Origin: Sporomusaceae bacterium
GTDB lineage: Bacteria > Bacillota > Negativicutes > Acidaminococcales > JAJUGR01
NCBI GenBank assembly: GCA_029265905.1
Contig: JAJUGR010000006.1
Coordinates: forward strand, 1-64,000
Length of the DNA stretch: 64,000 bases
Direction of reading: 5' to 3'
In this document: piece by piece, positions 20,295-30,964 of the stretch
How positions within the stretch are numbered: position 1 is the stretch's first letter
Layout of the letters: each line of letters opens with the position of its first letter
Made by a program: the position numbers and the translations under genes
The notes under the pieces: model-generated
Told to the model about the DNA's origin: nothing
Seen by the model: the letters and a program-made list of their open reading frames with translations, nothing else
Database searches by the model: none

Positions 20295-21022
20295 ACAAAC
20301 GCCCCCCCGTGCACCGCGCAAATGACTGTAATGTTGTCCTTGCCGCCCCTTGCGTTCGCCTCTGTGATCAAACGCTGTACCAGCGCTTCCGGATCGCTTG
20401 CGCCATCGGCCAGCAAGGACTCGATTTGCGCATCCTCCAGCATGCTTGTCAATCCGTCCGTGCAAAGCAGCACAGCATCGCCCGCCTGCCATTCGACAAC
20501 GCCGCAATCGATCTTTACCTCGTCGGAAGTGCCGACTGCCCTGGTGATGACATTGCGGCGCGGGTGATTAGCGGCTTCAGCTTCGGTCAGGTAGCCGTGA
20601 CGGAGCATTTCCGCCACCAAAGAATGATCAAGCGTGATTTGACGCAGTTTTCCCTGGCTGAATAGATATAAGCGGCTGTCCCCGACATGGGCGTAGAACA
20701 CTTTATCCGGTGCCAGACGCGCAAGCGTCAGCGTCGTCCCCATGCCGGCATAAGCCGCTTGTTTTGACAGGCCATATACGCGGCGATTGGCCGCCGCTAC
20801 CGCCATCGTGAGCTGGGCGCAAACCGCCTGCTCATCTAGCCCGGCAGCATCATCTGACAAAAGGCTTTTCACGGTTTCCAGCGCTTGCTGGCTCGCTACT
20901 TCGCCAGCGGCATGGCCCCCCATGCCATCGGCAACGGCAATAACATCCGGTTCGATAACAAGCAGGCTGTCCTCATTACCATCACGAACCCGTCCCAAGT
21001 CAGTGCGCGCAGCAATATACAT
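20291..21022 (-). CDS. PP2C-family protein phosphatase (Stp/PrpC)
   Basis: RTDLGRVRDGNEDSLLV, VADGMGGHAAGEVAS, GDSRLYLF. Confidence 0.96.
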   Translation of the reverse strand: MYIAARTDLGRVRDGNEDSLLVIEPDVIAVADGMGGHAAGEVASQQALETVKSLLSDDAAGLDEQAVCAQLTMAVAAANRRVYGLSKQAAYAGMGTTLTLARLAPDKVFYAHVGDSRLYLFSQGKLRQITLDHSLVAEMLRHGYLTEAEAANHPRRNVITRAVGTSDEVKIDCGVVEWQAGDAVLLCTDGLTSMLEDAQIESLLADGASDPEALVQRLITEANARGGKDNITVICAVHGGAFV

Positions 21023-21028
21023 GATTCA

Positions 21029-21469
21029 TCACCTCTTAAATATAAAGCTGACAGGACCGATGCCGATCAAATCACCGTCAGTCAGCACGGTGTCTTTTTC
21101 ACAGGGGATGCCGTTGACTGTCGAACCGTTCCGGCTCCCCAGGTCAATCAGCACATATTGCTTTTTTTGCAGAATGATGCAAGCATGTTCATGCGATACA
21201 TAGGGTTCGTTGACAACCACATCATTAGTCGGGGCCCGGCCAAAGGACAAGGCGTCGCTAAAGCGGTAACGGCCGCCAACAGCCAGCCCCCCGCCCGCTA
21301 TTTTGACAATCACCATGGCTTGCTCGGCGGAAGACGGCGCGGCTTTCTCCGGCACCGGGCGCCCGCGCAGCATGCTCACGGCCAGCCAGCAGGCAAAACC
21401 GGCCAGCAGGGCCAGCGCTGCATAATGAAAAATAACGCCCAGCCAATGGGCTGTCAGTACGCTATTCAT
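21029..21469 (-). CDS. Membrane-anchored FHA domain protein (FhaB-like)
   Basis: N-terminal TM, FGRAPTNDVVVNEPYVSHEHACI…DLGSRNGSTVNG. Confidence 0.85.
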   Translation of the reverse strand: MNSVLTAHWLGVIFHYAALALLAGFACWLAVSMLRGRPVPEKAAPSSAEQAMVIVKIAGGGLAVGGRYRFSDALSFGRAPTNDVVVNEPYVSHEHACIILQKKQYVLIDLGSRNGSTVNGIPCEKDTVLTDGDLIGIGPVSFIFKR

Positions 21470-22152
21470 CAGTCCTGCACCTCGGCGAAGGAAAGGATGC
21501 TTTGGCCCATCCGGATGGCATCGCCGGTTTGAAGGCCGGCGCGCACGATCCGTTTGCCATTCAGGTACGTGCCGTTTAGGCTGTCGGCGTCGCACAGGAC
21601 AAACCGGCCGTCCTCGCAGCGCAGATAAGCGTGCAGGCGCGACGCACTATCGTCAAACAAGCAAAAATCCTGTTCCTTGCTGCGTCCGATTGTAATGACC
21701 GCCTTGCAAAAACGAATTTCCGTGCCCGCAGCGGGCCCTGCCAGCGCTTTTAAAACAAAGGCCGGCGGTCGCGCCAGGGCTGGCTCCGTACAGGCCGTGC
21801 GGCTGAATTTGCGCGTCAGTTCCTGCTCCACCGCCTCAATCTGGTACAGACCTTCAGGCGAACAGCCGTCCACTACCTCCAAGGTCCAATCGTATTCGTG
21901 CGCTTTGTCGACCCCCAACCGCGCGTTGATATCCTGCCGCAGCTGAACCGCGAGGTCTAAAGCCGAGCGTGATTGCTTAAGTCCGGCATAGCGCAGCCTG
22001 TCTAACGCCACAAAAACGCGGTAACTGGCAAGCTTGTCAAAGCCGCCAGCCGCGGCCGCCCTTTGCCGGCGGGTCACTTCATCCAGCAGTTCTTCATAAG
22101 GCACAACCGCGTCATCGCCGTTGCCGGAACGCTTATCCAATTTTTCTCTCAT
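21469..22152 (-). CDS. FHA domain protein (FhaA-like position); exact start uncertain
   Basis: C-terminal FHA ITIGRSKEQDFCLFDDSASRLHAYL…DADSLNGTYLNGKRI; ATG 22152 chosen, the longer ORF overlaps rlmN. Confidence 0.8.
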   Translation of the reverse strand: MREKLDKRSGNGDDAVVPYEELLDEVTRRQRAAAAGGFDKLASYRVFVALDRLRYAGLKQSRSALDLAVQLRQDINARLGVDKAHEYDWTLEVVDGCSPEGLYQIEAVEQELTRKFSRTACTEPALARPPAFVLKALAGPAAGTEIRFCKAVITIGRSKEQDFCLFDDSASRLHAYLRCEDGRFVLCDADSLNGTYLNGKRIVRAGLQTGDAIRMGQSILSFAEVQD

Positions 22153-22195
22153 CCAATTTTCTGCTTTATCAAGCCAAAACAAGTCTTCCGCCTCC

Positions 22196-23254
22196 TCAAT
22201 GCCGCGCTGCCGTGTCAAGGCGCTGTGCACGCAGTTGTCCGCAAGCCGCAGCAATGTCGTCGCCCATCGTTTTCCGAACTGATACGGGAATGCCCTTTTT
22301 CTCCAGCGCTTCGGCGAACGACCGGACAGCCGCTGCGGTGGGCGGGTAAAAGCCCTTTTCCCGAATCGGGTTGACAGGGATCAAGTTGACGTGGGACAAG
22401 TGCCCCGCCATGAGCCCGGCCAAGGCGTCAGCCTGCTGCAAGCTGCTGTTGATGCCTTCGATCATCGTGTATTCATACGTGACCCGCCGGCCGGTTTTGT
22501 CAGCATAGCGCTTGGCGGCCGCCAAGACCTGGCTGATGGGATGCCGTAGATTCACGGGCATCAGCTTTGAGCGGGTCTCGTCGTCGGAAGCGTGAAGCGA
22601 GATGGCCAAATTAATCGGCACCCCTTCCGCCGCCAGCCGATCGATCCCGTCCACCAGCCCGCAGGTTGAAAGCGTTATATGGCGGTAGCTCATGCCGATG
22701 ACGCCGGGGTCATGCAGCAGCCGGATAAAGGCCAGCACCTCGTCATAATTCAGCATCGGCTCGCCCGAACCCATGATGACGACGCGCGACACAGGCGCAT
22801 GTTCCTTGTGGAAGTGAAACACCTGCCGCAGCATCTCGCCGCGTGAGAGATTACGCTGGCAGCCGCCCTTCGTGCTGGCGCAAAAGGCGCACCCCATGGC
22901 GCAGCCGACCTGGCTGGAGACGCAGACGCTGTTGCCGTAGCTTTGGCGCATGAGCACCGTCTCAATTTCCGCGCCGTCCGCCAGCTGCAGCAGCGCTTTT
23001 TCCGTCTGCCGATCATTCGACACGAGGTTCGCCACAACGACAGGCAAAGCAAATGTCATTCCCGCCGCTTCGCGCAACGCTTCGCGCAAGCCTTGCGGCA
23101 GATTTGTCATATCCGCAAAAGAGGCGGCGCCGCGCTTATACAGCCACTCGGCGAGCTGGCGGCCGCGAAAAGCCGGCTGCTTGAACCGCGCCTTCATCAA
23201 GTCGGCCAGCTCTTGCGGCGACCGGCCCCAAAAGTCAAGGTTGTTCATGTCCAT
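22196..23254 (-). CDS. rlmN: 23S rRNA/tRNA methyltransferase RlmN
   Basis: SSQVGCAMGCAFCASTKGG radical SAM motif, NLAISLHAS. Confidence 0.97.
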   Translation of the reverse strand: MDMNNLDFWGRSPQELADLMKARFKQPAFRGRQLAEWLYKRGAASFADMTNLPQGLREALREAAGMTFALPVVVANLVSNDRQTEKALLQLADGAEIETVLMRQSYGNSVCVSSQVGCAMGCAFCASTKGGCQRNLSRGEMLRQVFHFHKEHAPVSRVVIMGSGEPMLNYDEVLAFIRLLHDPGVIGMSYRHITLSTCGLVDGIDRLAAEGVPINLAISLHASDDETRSKLMPVNLRHPISQVLAAAKRYADKTGRRVTYEYTMIEGINSSLQQADALAGLMAGHLSHVNLIPVNPIREKGFYPPTAAAVRSFAEALEKKGIPVSVRKTMGDDIAAACGQLRAQRLDTAARH

Positions 23255-23282
23255 TAACGTCTTCTCCCATCAGCAAGTACAC

Positions 23283-23320
23283 GAAAACGACCAACAGGGA
23301 GCCAGCCTGCCGGTCGTTTT
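23283..23320 (-). terminator. Intrinsic terminator downstream of rsmB
   Basis: AAAACGACCGGCAGG…CCCTGTTGGTCGTTTT. Confidence 0.65.
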
Positions 23321-23323
23321 TGA

Positions 23324-24700
23324 TTATTTGTCGCCTTTTTCCAGGCAAGCGATAAAAAAGCCGTCCGTTCCGTCCAGATGCGGCCACAACTGCAGCCACG
23401 GCTCGGATTTTTCCCTGCCCAGCGGATGCGCCACCGCAACCGGCTTAAACTCAGGATGCTTGGCCAGGAAGGCCTCGACCACCGCCTGGTTTTCGCCCGG
23501 TTCCGTCGTGCAAGTGCTGTAAACAAGCCGGCCGCCTGGCTTTACCATCTCGCTGGCGCTGATCAAAATAGACAGCTGCAGAGCCGGCAGCTGCGCAAGC
23601 TCCGCCTCGTTTTTGTTCCAGCGGGCATCCGCCTTGCGGCGCAGCACGCCCAGCCCTGAGCAAGGCGCATCGACCAGCACGCGGTCGAAAGTCCGCGCCC
23701 AGGCCTGCGGCAGCTTGCGGGCGTCCATGGCCTGGGCCCGGACATTCGCAAGGCCCTGGCGGTGCGCATTCTCCTGCACCAACTGCACTTTGTGGGGATG
23801 AATGTCAAGCGCCACGACTTCGCCGGTGCCGTTCAGCAGGGACGCCAGGTGCGTTGTCTTGCCGCCCGGAGCGCTGCACACGTCCAAGATCCGCTCCCCG
23901 GCTTGCGGCGCAACGACATGCGCGACCAGCATGGACGCTTCGTCCTGAATTTGCAGTACGCCTTGCTGCAATAACGGCAGCGCGTTTAACGGCCCCTCGA
24001 GCTCCCGGCAGACAATGCCGTCCGGCACGATGGCCGACGGCGAAAACACGCCGTACTGGCTGTTCAAGGCGTCCAGCGCCTCATCCCGGCCCAATGCATT
24101 CGTGTTGACGCGAAACGACAGGGGCGGCGTATCGTTGTCCAAGCGGCAGAGCTGCTCCGCCCCCTCTAAGCCGAGCTGCGCAATCCATCGCCGCGTAAGC
24201 CAAACCGGATGGGACGTGACAACGCTCAGTGCTTCCGCCGGGTCAGCGGCAGTTTTTACGTCCGGCCAAGGCAGCGCCTCTTTCTCCGCCGCCACCTTGC
24301 GCAACACGGCATTGACAAGGCGCGCTGCTGCGGCATGAGCGTATTTCTTCGCCAGCGTCACGCTTTCATTGCAGGCCGCCGAAACGGGTATTTTCTCCAA
24401 ATACAGCAGCTGGTAAGCGCCAAGCATTAAAATAGCCTGGACGATCGGCGCCAACTTGTCCGGCCGAGGCAAATGGCGCTTTAGCACCCAGGCTAAGGAA
24501 AGTTTTGCCTTTATCGTACCATAGACCAACTCGGTAGTAAATCGCCGGTCAATGTCAGTTAACTTAGTTTCTCTTATAAAATCAGCCACCGCCAGATTGG
24601 CATAAGCGCCATGCTGGTTGACTGACAAAATCAGGTGCAGGGCCGCCTCCCTCGCTGTCGCGGCCTTGCGATAGCGCCGGTCATCTTTTTTCATTGTCAT
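23324..24700 (-). CDS. rsmB: 16S rRNA m5C967 methyltransferase
   Basis: NusB-like N-terminus, LDVCSAPGGKTTHLA, VDAPCSGLGVLRRKAD, YSTCTTEPGENQ. Confidence 0.96.
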   Translation of the reverse strand: MTMKKDDRRYRKAATAREAALHLILSVNQHGAYANLAVADFIRETKLTDIDRRFTTELVYGTIKAKLSLAWVLKRHLPRPDKLAPIVQAILMLGAYQLLYLEKIPVSAACNESVTLAKKYAHAAAARLVNAVLRKVAAEKEALPWPDVKTAADPAEALSVVTSHPVWLTRRWIAQLGLEGAEQLCRLDNDTPPLSFRVNTNALGRDEALDALNSQYGVFSPSAIVPDGIVCRELEGPLNALPLLQQGVLQIQDEASMLVAHVVAPQAGERILDVCSAPGGKTTHLASLLNGTGEVVALDIHPHKVQLVQENAHRQGLANVRAQAMDARKLPQAWARTFDRVLVDAPCSGLGVLRRKADARWNKNEAELAQLPALQLSILISASEMVKPGGRLVYSTCTTEPGENQAVVEAFLAKHPEFKPVAVAHPLGREKSEPWLQLWPHLDGTDGFFIACLEKGDK

Positions 24701-25466
24701 GCACTTCTTCCTCCGGCAATCCGATCATCGTGCGGACCGTCTTTTCCACGCGCTGGATGTCAACCTGCGTATTGCAGCAGGGCCCGTACGGCCGCTCGTT
24801 CAGCACGCCGATAACAGGCAGCGGGAAAACGTCTTGAATGCCGCTTGTTAAATCCCGCTCGCAGGCAATCGCCAAAATAGCCTTCGGGCGCAGCCCCTTC
24901 ACCACCTGGCGCGCCAGCGTTCCGCCGGTCACCACCGCCACGCGGACGCCGTATTTTTTCGCCAGGCCGACAAGGCCGCTGATCGGGCAAGCGCCGCATT
25001 CCTTGCAATTGAAAATCTCCCGCGTGATTTTATGCGGACAGGATTCAAGCTGCAGGCAGTGGGGCGTCAATATCAGCAGGCGGTCGGCTGGAACCGTGAG
25101 TTTGCGCATTTTCACCAATTGGTTGCTGAGTTCAATGAACGAGCGCTCGACCTGCTCTTTTTCAAAGTCAAGCAAGCGCCCGATGCGTACCGCCAGCGGA
25201 AAAAGCCAATTGGCCACCGTCCAGGAAAAGGACTGAAAAACCGGCAGCGTCGGCAGGCCAAGGAGGGCCAGCACCATGCCCAAAATGCTGAGCAGCGCCG
25301 CCAAACCCACGACGGCCGCCAGGACGCCCAACACCCACGGCAGATATTGGCTGATGCTTGCCAGGCCGGGCAGGGAAACGCGCCAAATGCCGTACGCGGC
25401 AAGCACCGCCAGGCAAAAGCTGGCCAACAGCAAGGCCAAAAACAAACGTTTTTTTGTTCGTGTCAT
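24681..25466 (-). CDS. DUF116 family protein
   Basis: TM N-terminus, LQLESCPHKITREIFNCKECGACPISGLVGLAKKYGVRVAVVTGGTLARQ. Confidence 0.85.
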   Translation of the reverse strand: MTRTKKRLFLALLLASFCLAVLAAYGIWRVSLPGLASISQYLPWVLGVLAAVVGLAALLSILGMVLALLGLPTLPVFQSFSWTVANWLFPLAVRIGRLLDFEKEQVERSFIELSNQLVKMRKLTVPADRLLILTPHCLQLESCPHKITREIFNCKECGACPISGLVGLAKKYGVRVAVVTGGTLARQVVKGLRPKAILAIACERDLTSGIQDVFPLPVIGVLNERPYGPCCNTQVDIQRVEKTVRTMIGLPEEEVHDNEKR

Positions 25467-25490
25467 CGTAGAACCATCATGCCCTTCTCC

Positions 25491-26441
25491 TCAAATTAAG
25501 CGGTCGCCAACCTTCAAGCCATAACCGCGCGCGTAGCTGAGGGCGGACATTTTGCCGCGGGAGGCAGGCTGCACCACAAGAACTTCTATGACGCCATCGC
25601 CGGTCACCACCAAAATGCCGTCATCCGTTTGCCCAATGATCAAGCCCGGTTCGGCGTCATCCGGCACCTCGATGCCGGTCATGCGCGCCTCCCAGATTTT
25701 CAGCATCAGGCCATCCTGGGTGGTCGTGTAGGCGCCCGGCCAAGGGTTTAAGCCTCGCACCTGATTGTATATTTGCGTAACAGAGACCGTCCAGTCCAGG
25801 CGCTCGATCGCCCGATCAAGGCGGGGCGCGTAAGTCGCCAGGTTGTCGTCCTGCATCTGCGGATCCGGCATGACGCCGGACTCCAGTTCGGCCAGGACAT
25901 CCGTCAGCAATCTCGCCCCGACATGCATCAATTTGTCGTGCAACTGTCCGACCGTGTCCGTCTCTGAAATTGACACGCGCTCCGACGCCAGGACGGGGCC
26001 GGTGTCCATGCCAGCATCCATCTGCATTATCGCAATGCCGGTTTCCGTTTCGCCGTTTAAAATGGCCCAGTGAATGGGCGCCGCGCCGCGGTAGGCCGGC
26101 AAGAGCGAAGCATGCACATTCAGGCAGCCGAATTTCGGCAAAGAAAGGATCGCTTCCGGCAAAATTTGGCCGTAGGCGACGACAACAATGACGTCCGGCT
26201 GCAGAGCGCTCAGCTCCAGCAGCACGCCCGGGTCGCGAATTTTCTCCGGTTGGATCACATGCAGTCCGTGCCGCAAAGCCGCCTCCTTGACCGGCGAATA
26301 GGCCAGTTTCTTGCCCCGTCCTTTCGGGCGGTCGGGCTGGGTCACTACCGCGGCCACTTCGTGGCCCTCGACTAGAATCGCCTCGAGTGTCGCTACGGCG
26401 AAATCCGGCGTCCCCATAAACACAACGCGCATCTTGCTCAC
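25491..26441 (-). CDS. fmt: Methionyl-tRNA formyltransferase
   Basis: VVFMGTPDFAVATLEAI, VHASLLPAYRGAAPIHWAI. Confidence 0.98.
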   Translation of the reverse strand: MSKMRVVFMGTPDFAVATLEAILVEGHEVAAVVTQPDRPKGRGKKLAYSPVKEAALRHGLHVIQPEKIRDPGVLLELSALQPDVIVVVAYGQILPEAILSLPKFGCLNVHASLLPAYRGAAPIHWAILNGETETGIAIMQMDAGMDTGPVLASERVSISETDTVGQLHDKLMHVGARLLTDVLAELESGVMPDPQMQDDNLATYAPRLDRAIERLDWTVSVTQIYNQVRGLNPWPGAYTTTQDGLMLKIWEARMTGIEVPDDAEPGLIIGQTDDGILVVTGDGVIEVLVVQPASRGKMSALSYARGYGLKVGDRLI

Positions 26442-26908
26442 TCCTTGTCGGTTGCTTTCGTCAAGGTGATAGCCTTGTCGGTAAACAACACGCCTTCAAG
26501 ATGATCGATTTCATGCTGCAGCGCCCGCGCCAGCAGGCCTTCCCCCGTAACCTGAAACCGCTTGCCCTGCCTGTTCAAGGCCTCCACCCGGACACGCGCA
26601 TAGCGCTCTACTTCGCCATAATACCCCGTCACGCTCAGGCAGCCTTCTTGTCCCCGCTCTGCCCCTTCGTGATGGACAAGTTCCGGATTGATCAGCTCCA
26701 GCAAGCCGTCGCCGACGTCGATAACAACCACCCGCAACGAAACGCCTACTTGCGGCGCCGCCAGGCCCACGCCTTCCGCCGCGTCCATCGTCGCCACCAT
26801 ATCGTCCAACAATTTATGAATTGTCCGGTCAATCTTTTTGACCGGTTCGGCTTTCAGGCGCAAGACCGGCTCCCCAGCCTGTTTAATCGATAAAACCGCC
26901 ACTTTCAT
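26438..26908 (-). CDS. def: Peptide deformylase
   Basis: GVGLAAPQVG, EGCLSV, LQHEIDHLEGVLF. Confidence 0.98.
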   Translation of the reverse strand: MKVAVLSIKQAGEPVLRLKAEPVKKIDRTIHKLLDDMVATMDAAEGVGLAAPQVGVSLRVVVIDVGDGLLELINPELVHHEGAERGQEGCLSVTGYYGEVERYARVRVEALNRQGKRFQVTGEGLLARALQHEIDHLEGVLFTDKAITLTKATDKE

Positions 26909-26999
26909 CACCTCATGAATAATCTCGCCGGCAGCATATTTACATGATGCCATCAATATTGTAACACAGAATTATTTTCCCTTCCACGGCTGCCCCAAT

Positions 27000-29414
27000 T
27001 CAAAAGAGGCGGAAAGGATTAATATCGAGCCGTACGCCCTGCGCCGACAGGATCCCGCTTGTCCGCAGCGCCGACTGCCAGGCCTTCGGGCGGTCCGTTT
27101 TCAGCAGCACGATGTAATGATAGACGTCTTTCACCCGGGCGATCGTCGACGGCAGGGGGCCGTACAACTCATTCTTCCCCTCTATGGCAGCCGCGCACTG
27201 CTGCAGCTTTTGCCGCCAAACCTGCGCCAGAGCCTGTGCGCCCGGCTCCTCGGCGTGCTGGCACGTCAGCAAAAACAGGGTGGCGAACGGCGGATAAAAC
27301 AAGGCGCGGCGCAAAGCGATCTCCGTTTGGAAAAAAGCCTCATAGTCCTGGCGCTGGGCCGCGACAATGGCCGGATGCTCCGGCAAATAGCTTTGCACGA
27401 TCACGCGCCCCCGCCGCTGACCGCGGCCGGACCGCCCGGCGGTCTGGGTAATCAGCGCAAAGGTCCGCTCGGCCGAACGGAAGTCGGGCAAATGCAGCAA
27501 AGAGTCAGCGGCAAGAATGGCCGACAAGGTAACCGCGGGGAAATCATGTCCTTTCGACACCATCTGCGTGCCGAGCAAAATATCGTACTCGTGGCGCCGA
27601 AAAGCGTTGAGCAGCTTGTCGTGCCCGAATTTTCCCCCGGTCGTATCCTGGTCCATGCGCAGGATGCGCGCCTCGGGGAAAAGCTTTTCCAACTCCTCGA
27701 CGGCTTTTTGCGTGCCGGTGCCGAAATAACGGATTCTGCGGCTCTGGCAGGCCGGACAGACATCGGGCGCCGCCTGCGTATGCCCGCAGTAATGGCACTT
27801 CAAGGACTGCTGGGGCCGGTGATAAACCAGGGACACGCTGCAATGCGGGCACTGCACCACCTGCCCGCAGTCGCGGCACATGACGAACGTCGAATAGCCG
27901 CGGCGGTTCAGCAAAATGATGACCTGCTCCCGCTTTTGCAGCGTCTCGGCCAACGCCGCCTGCAAGGCCGTGGAAAAAACGCCCCGGTTGCCGGACGCCA
28001 GTTCAGCCCGCATGTCGACGACCGAAACATCCGCCAGCTCCGCGCCATCGACTCGTTCGGGCAGCGTCAGCAGCTCGTATTTTTCTTCCTGCGCCCATTG
28101 GTACGACTCCAAATCCGGCGTGGCGCTGCCCAGCAGGACAAGCGCGCCCTGGCGCTCGGCGCGGGCGATGGCCACCTCCCGCGCATGGTAGCCGGGCATT
28201 TCCTCCTGCCGGTAGCTAAACTCATGCTCCTCGTCCAGGACAATCAGGCCCAGGCGCTGAAACGGCGCGAACGCGGCTGAACGGGGGCCGATCACGATGT
28301 CGACCGTGTTTTGCCTGATCCTTTCCCACGTGTCGTAGCGCTCGGCCAGCGACAGCCGGCTGTGCAGCACCGCGACGCGCTCGTGAAAGCGCGCCTGAAA
28401 GCGGGTGACAAGCTGGCCCGTCAAGCCGATTTCCGGGATGAGGACAAGCGCCTGCTTGTTCCTTGCCAGCGCCTGCGCGGCCGCTTCCATATAGATCTCT
28501 GTTTTTCCGCTGCCTGTGATGCCGTGCAGCAAAAAGGGCCGGCGGCCGGCCGGATTTTCCAGGCCGGCGCGGAGGCGGGCAAAAACCGCCTGCTGAGCGC
28601 CGCTCAGCGCCACCGCCGGTTGGGACGTGCGGTCCAGTTCGCTGTAGCTGTCGCGCCAGACGCGCCGCGTTTCTTTGTCCAACAGCCCTTTTTGGCACGC
28701 GCGCTTAACGACATCCGGCGAAAAGCCAGCCGCCGCCAAACGCGCCGGCGTGGACGGACCCTGAGCGGCAAGCCAGGCCAGCAGTTGCGCCTGCTTGGCT
28801 GTCATTTTTTCTTCCCTGGCCGTGCCGCCCGGCGCGGCGGAATAAACCGTTTCAAAGCGCTCCTTGCTCCGGCGCACCGCTTCGGATTGGCGGTTGACCA
28901 GGCCAAGCTTCACCAGTTTGCGCGCCAGGAGCGTCCCGGCCTCGCCGAAACGCTCCTGAATGTCGGCCGCCAGCGCCCCCTGCCCGCCCCTGGCCTGCAG
29001 CCAGTCATAAAGAACCCGTTCTGGTTCCGCCAAGCCCTCGCAAGCGTCGCATAAAGTTTCCGGCCGGTCCGCCAAGCAGTAATGGTATTGAATCGCCAGC
29101 CCGCTCTTGCCGGGGATAAACAGCGCCAGGCAAGAAGCCAGACGCGCCACATAATGCCGGCTCATCCACCAGGCCGTGTCGAGCATTTCCGGCGTGAACC
29201 AGGCTTCCTCGTCCGGCGTCCCGGCCACCTCCTTGTAGGTAGCGCCGCCGTCATCCGCCCGCTTGGCCCAAACAAACCCTTCTGCCGTGCGCGGGCCGAA
29301 GGGCACGATCACGCGCCACCCCTTGTCAATATGCGACAACTCGGACGGCAGGCGATACGTGAACCAATCCGTATCCGCCTTGTAAACTGTGTTGACACAA
29401 ACATCCACCAGCAT
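27000..29414 (-). CDS. priA: Primosomal protein N' (replication restart helicase)
   Basis: LLHGITGSGKTEIYME, LDEEHEFSYRQEE, Cys-rich Zn site CRDCGQVVQCPHCSVSL. Confidence 0.97.
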   Translation of the reverse strand: MLVDVCVNTVYKADTDWFTYRLPSELSHIDKGWRVIVPFGPRTAEGFVWAKRADDGGATYKEVAGTPDEEAWFTPEMLDTAWWMSRHYVARLASCLALFIPGKSGLAIQYHYCLADRPETLCDACEGLAEPERVLYDWLQARGGQGALAADIQERFGEAGTLLARKLVKLGLVNRQSEAVRRSKERFETVYSAAPGGTAREEKMTAKQAQLLAWLAAQGPSTPARLAAAGFSPDVVKRACQKGLLDKETRRVWRDSYSELDRTSQPAVALSGAQQAVFARLRAGLENPAGRRPFLLHGITGSGKTEIYMEAAAQALARNKQALVLIPEIGLTGQLVTRFQARFHERVAVLHSRLSLAERYDTWERIRQNTVDIVIGPRSAAFAPFQRLGLIVLDEEHEFSYRQEEMPGYHAREVAIARAERQGALVLLGSATPDLESYQWAQEEKYELLTLPERVDGAELADVSVVDMRAELASGNRGVFSTALQAALAETLQKREQVIILLNRRGYSTFVMCRDCGQVVQCPHCSVSLVYHRPQQSLKCHYCGHTQAAPDVCPACQSRRIRYFGTGTQKAVEELEKLFPEARILRMDQDTTGGKFGHDKLLNAFRRHEYDILLGTQMVSKGHDFPAVTLSAILAADSLLHLPDFRSAERTFALITQTAGRSGRGQRRGRVIVQSYLPEHPAIVAAQRQDYEAFFQTEIALRRALFYPPFATLFLLTCQHAEEPGAQALAQVWRQKLQQCAAAIEGKNELYGPLPSTIARVKDVYHYIVLLKTDRPKAWQSALRTSGILSAQGVRLDINPFRLF

Positions 29415-29425
29415 AACATCGCCCC

Positions 29426-29462
29426 TGCAAAAAGAAGAGAGGACCAATCGTCCCCTCTTCCA
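29426..29462 (-). terminator. Intrinsic terminator of metK
   Basis: GAAGAGGGGACGATTGGTCCTCTCTTCTTTTT on the minus strand. Confidence 0.8.
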
Positions 29463-29517
29463 AACTCTTTTTAACAATGAATATTCTCGCTAACAGCAAG
29501 CGCTCCTGCCGCCAGCC

Positions 29518-30711
<1,194 letters not shown>

Positions 30712-30752
30712 TACTGATTGAGTCCTCCTTCAATTTTCCCTCGCTTAATAAA

Positions 30753-30780
30753 CGAAAAAGCTCCCATCAAAGGGAGCCAG
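30753..30780 (-). terminator. Expression-platform terminator of the SAM riboswitch
   Basis: CTGGCTCCCTTTGATGGGAGCTTTTTCG. Confidence 0.85.
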
Positions 30781-30794
30781 ACTTTCGTCATGCA

Positions 30795-30916
30795 CATCTC
30801 TCCCATCTTGCGGACATAAGATTCCTCCGCCGGAATTGGCACCATTTTGGCGCAAAAACGCCACTGGTTGCCGCAGCTTCACTGGGCCTGTCCCTCCACT
30901 GCTCTTGATGAGATAT
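30795..30916 (-). ncRNA. SAM-I riboswitch (S-box) upstream of metK
   Basis: Minus strand ATCAAGAGCAGTGGAGGGACAGGCCCAGTGAAGCTGCGGCAACC…GGTGCCAATTCCGGCGGAGG. Confidence 0.97.
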
Positions 30917-30935
30917 TCATTTTTTCGCTGAAGAC

Positions 30936-30964
30936 ATTATATCGTAAAGAAACGAACAATTCAA
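30936..30964 (-). promoter_or_regulatory. Sigma-A promoter TTGAAT-17-TATAAT for metK
   Basis: Perfect -10 and 17-nt spacer; -35 overlaps the coaBC stop codon. Confidence 0.8.

Noticed and set aside
27117-28280. 387-aa plus-strand ORF
   Set aside because: Antisense shadow of priA
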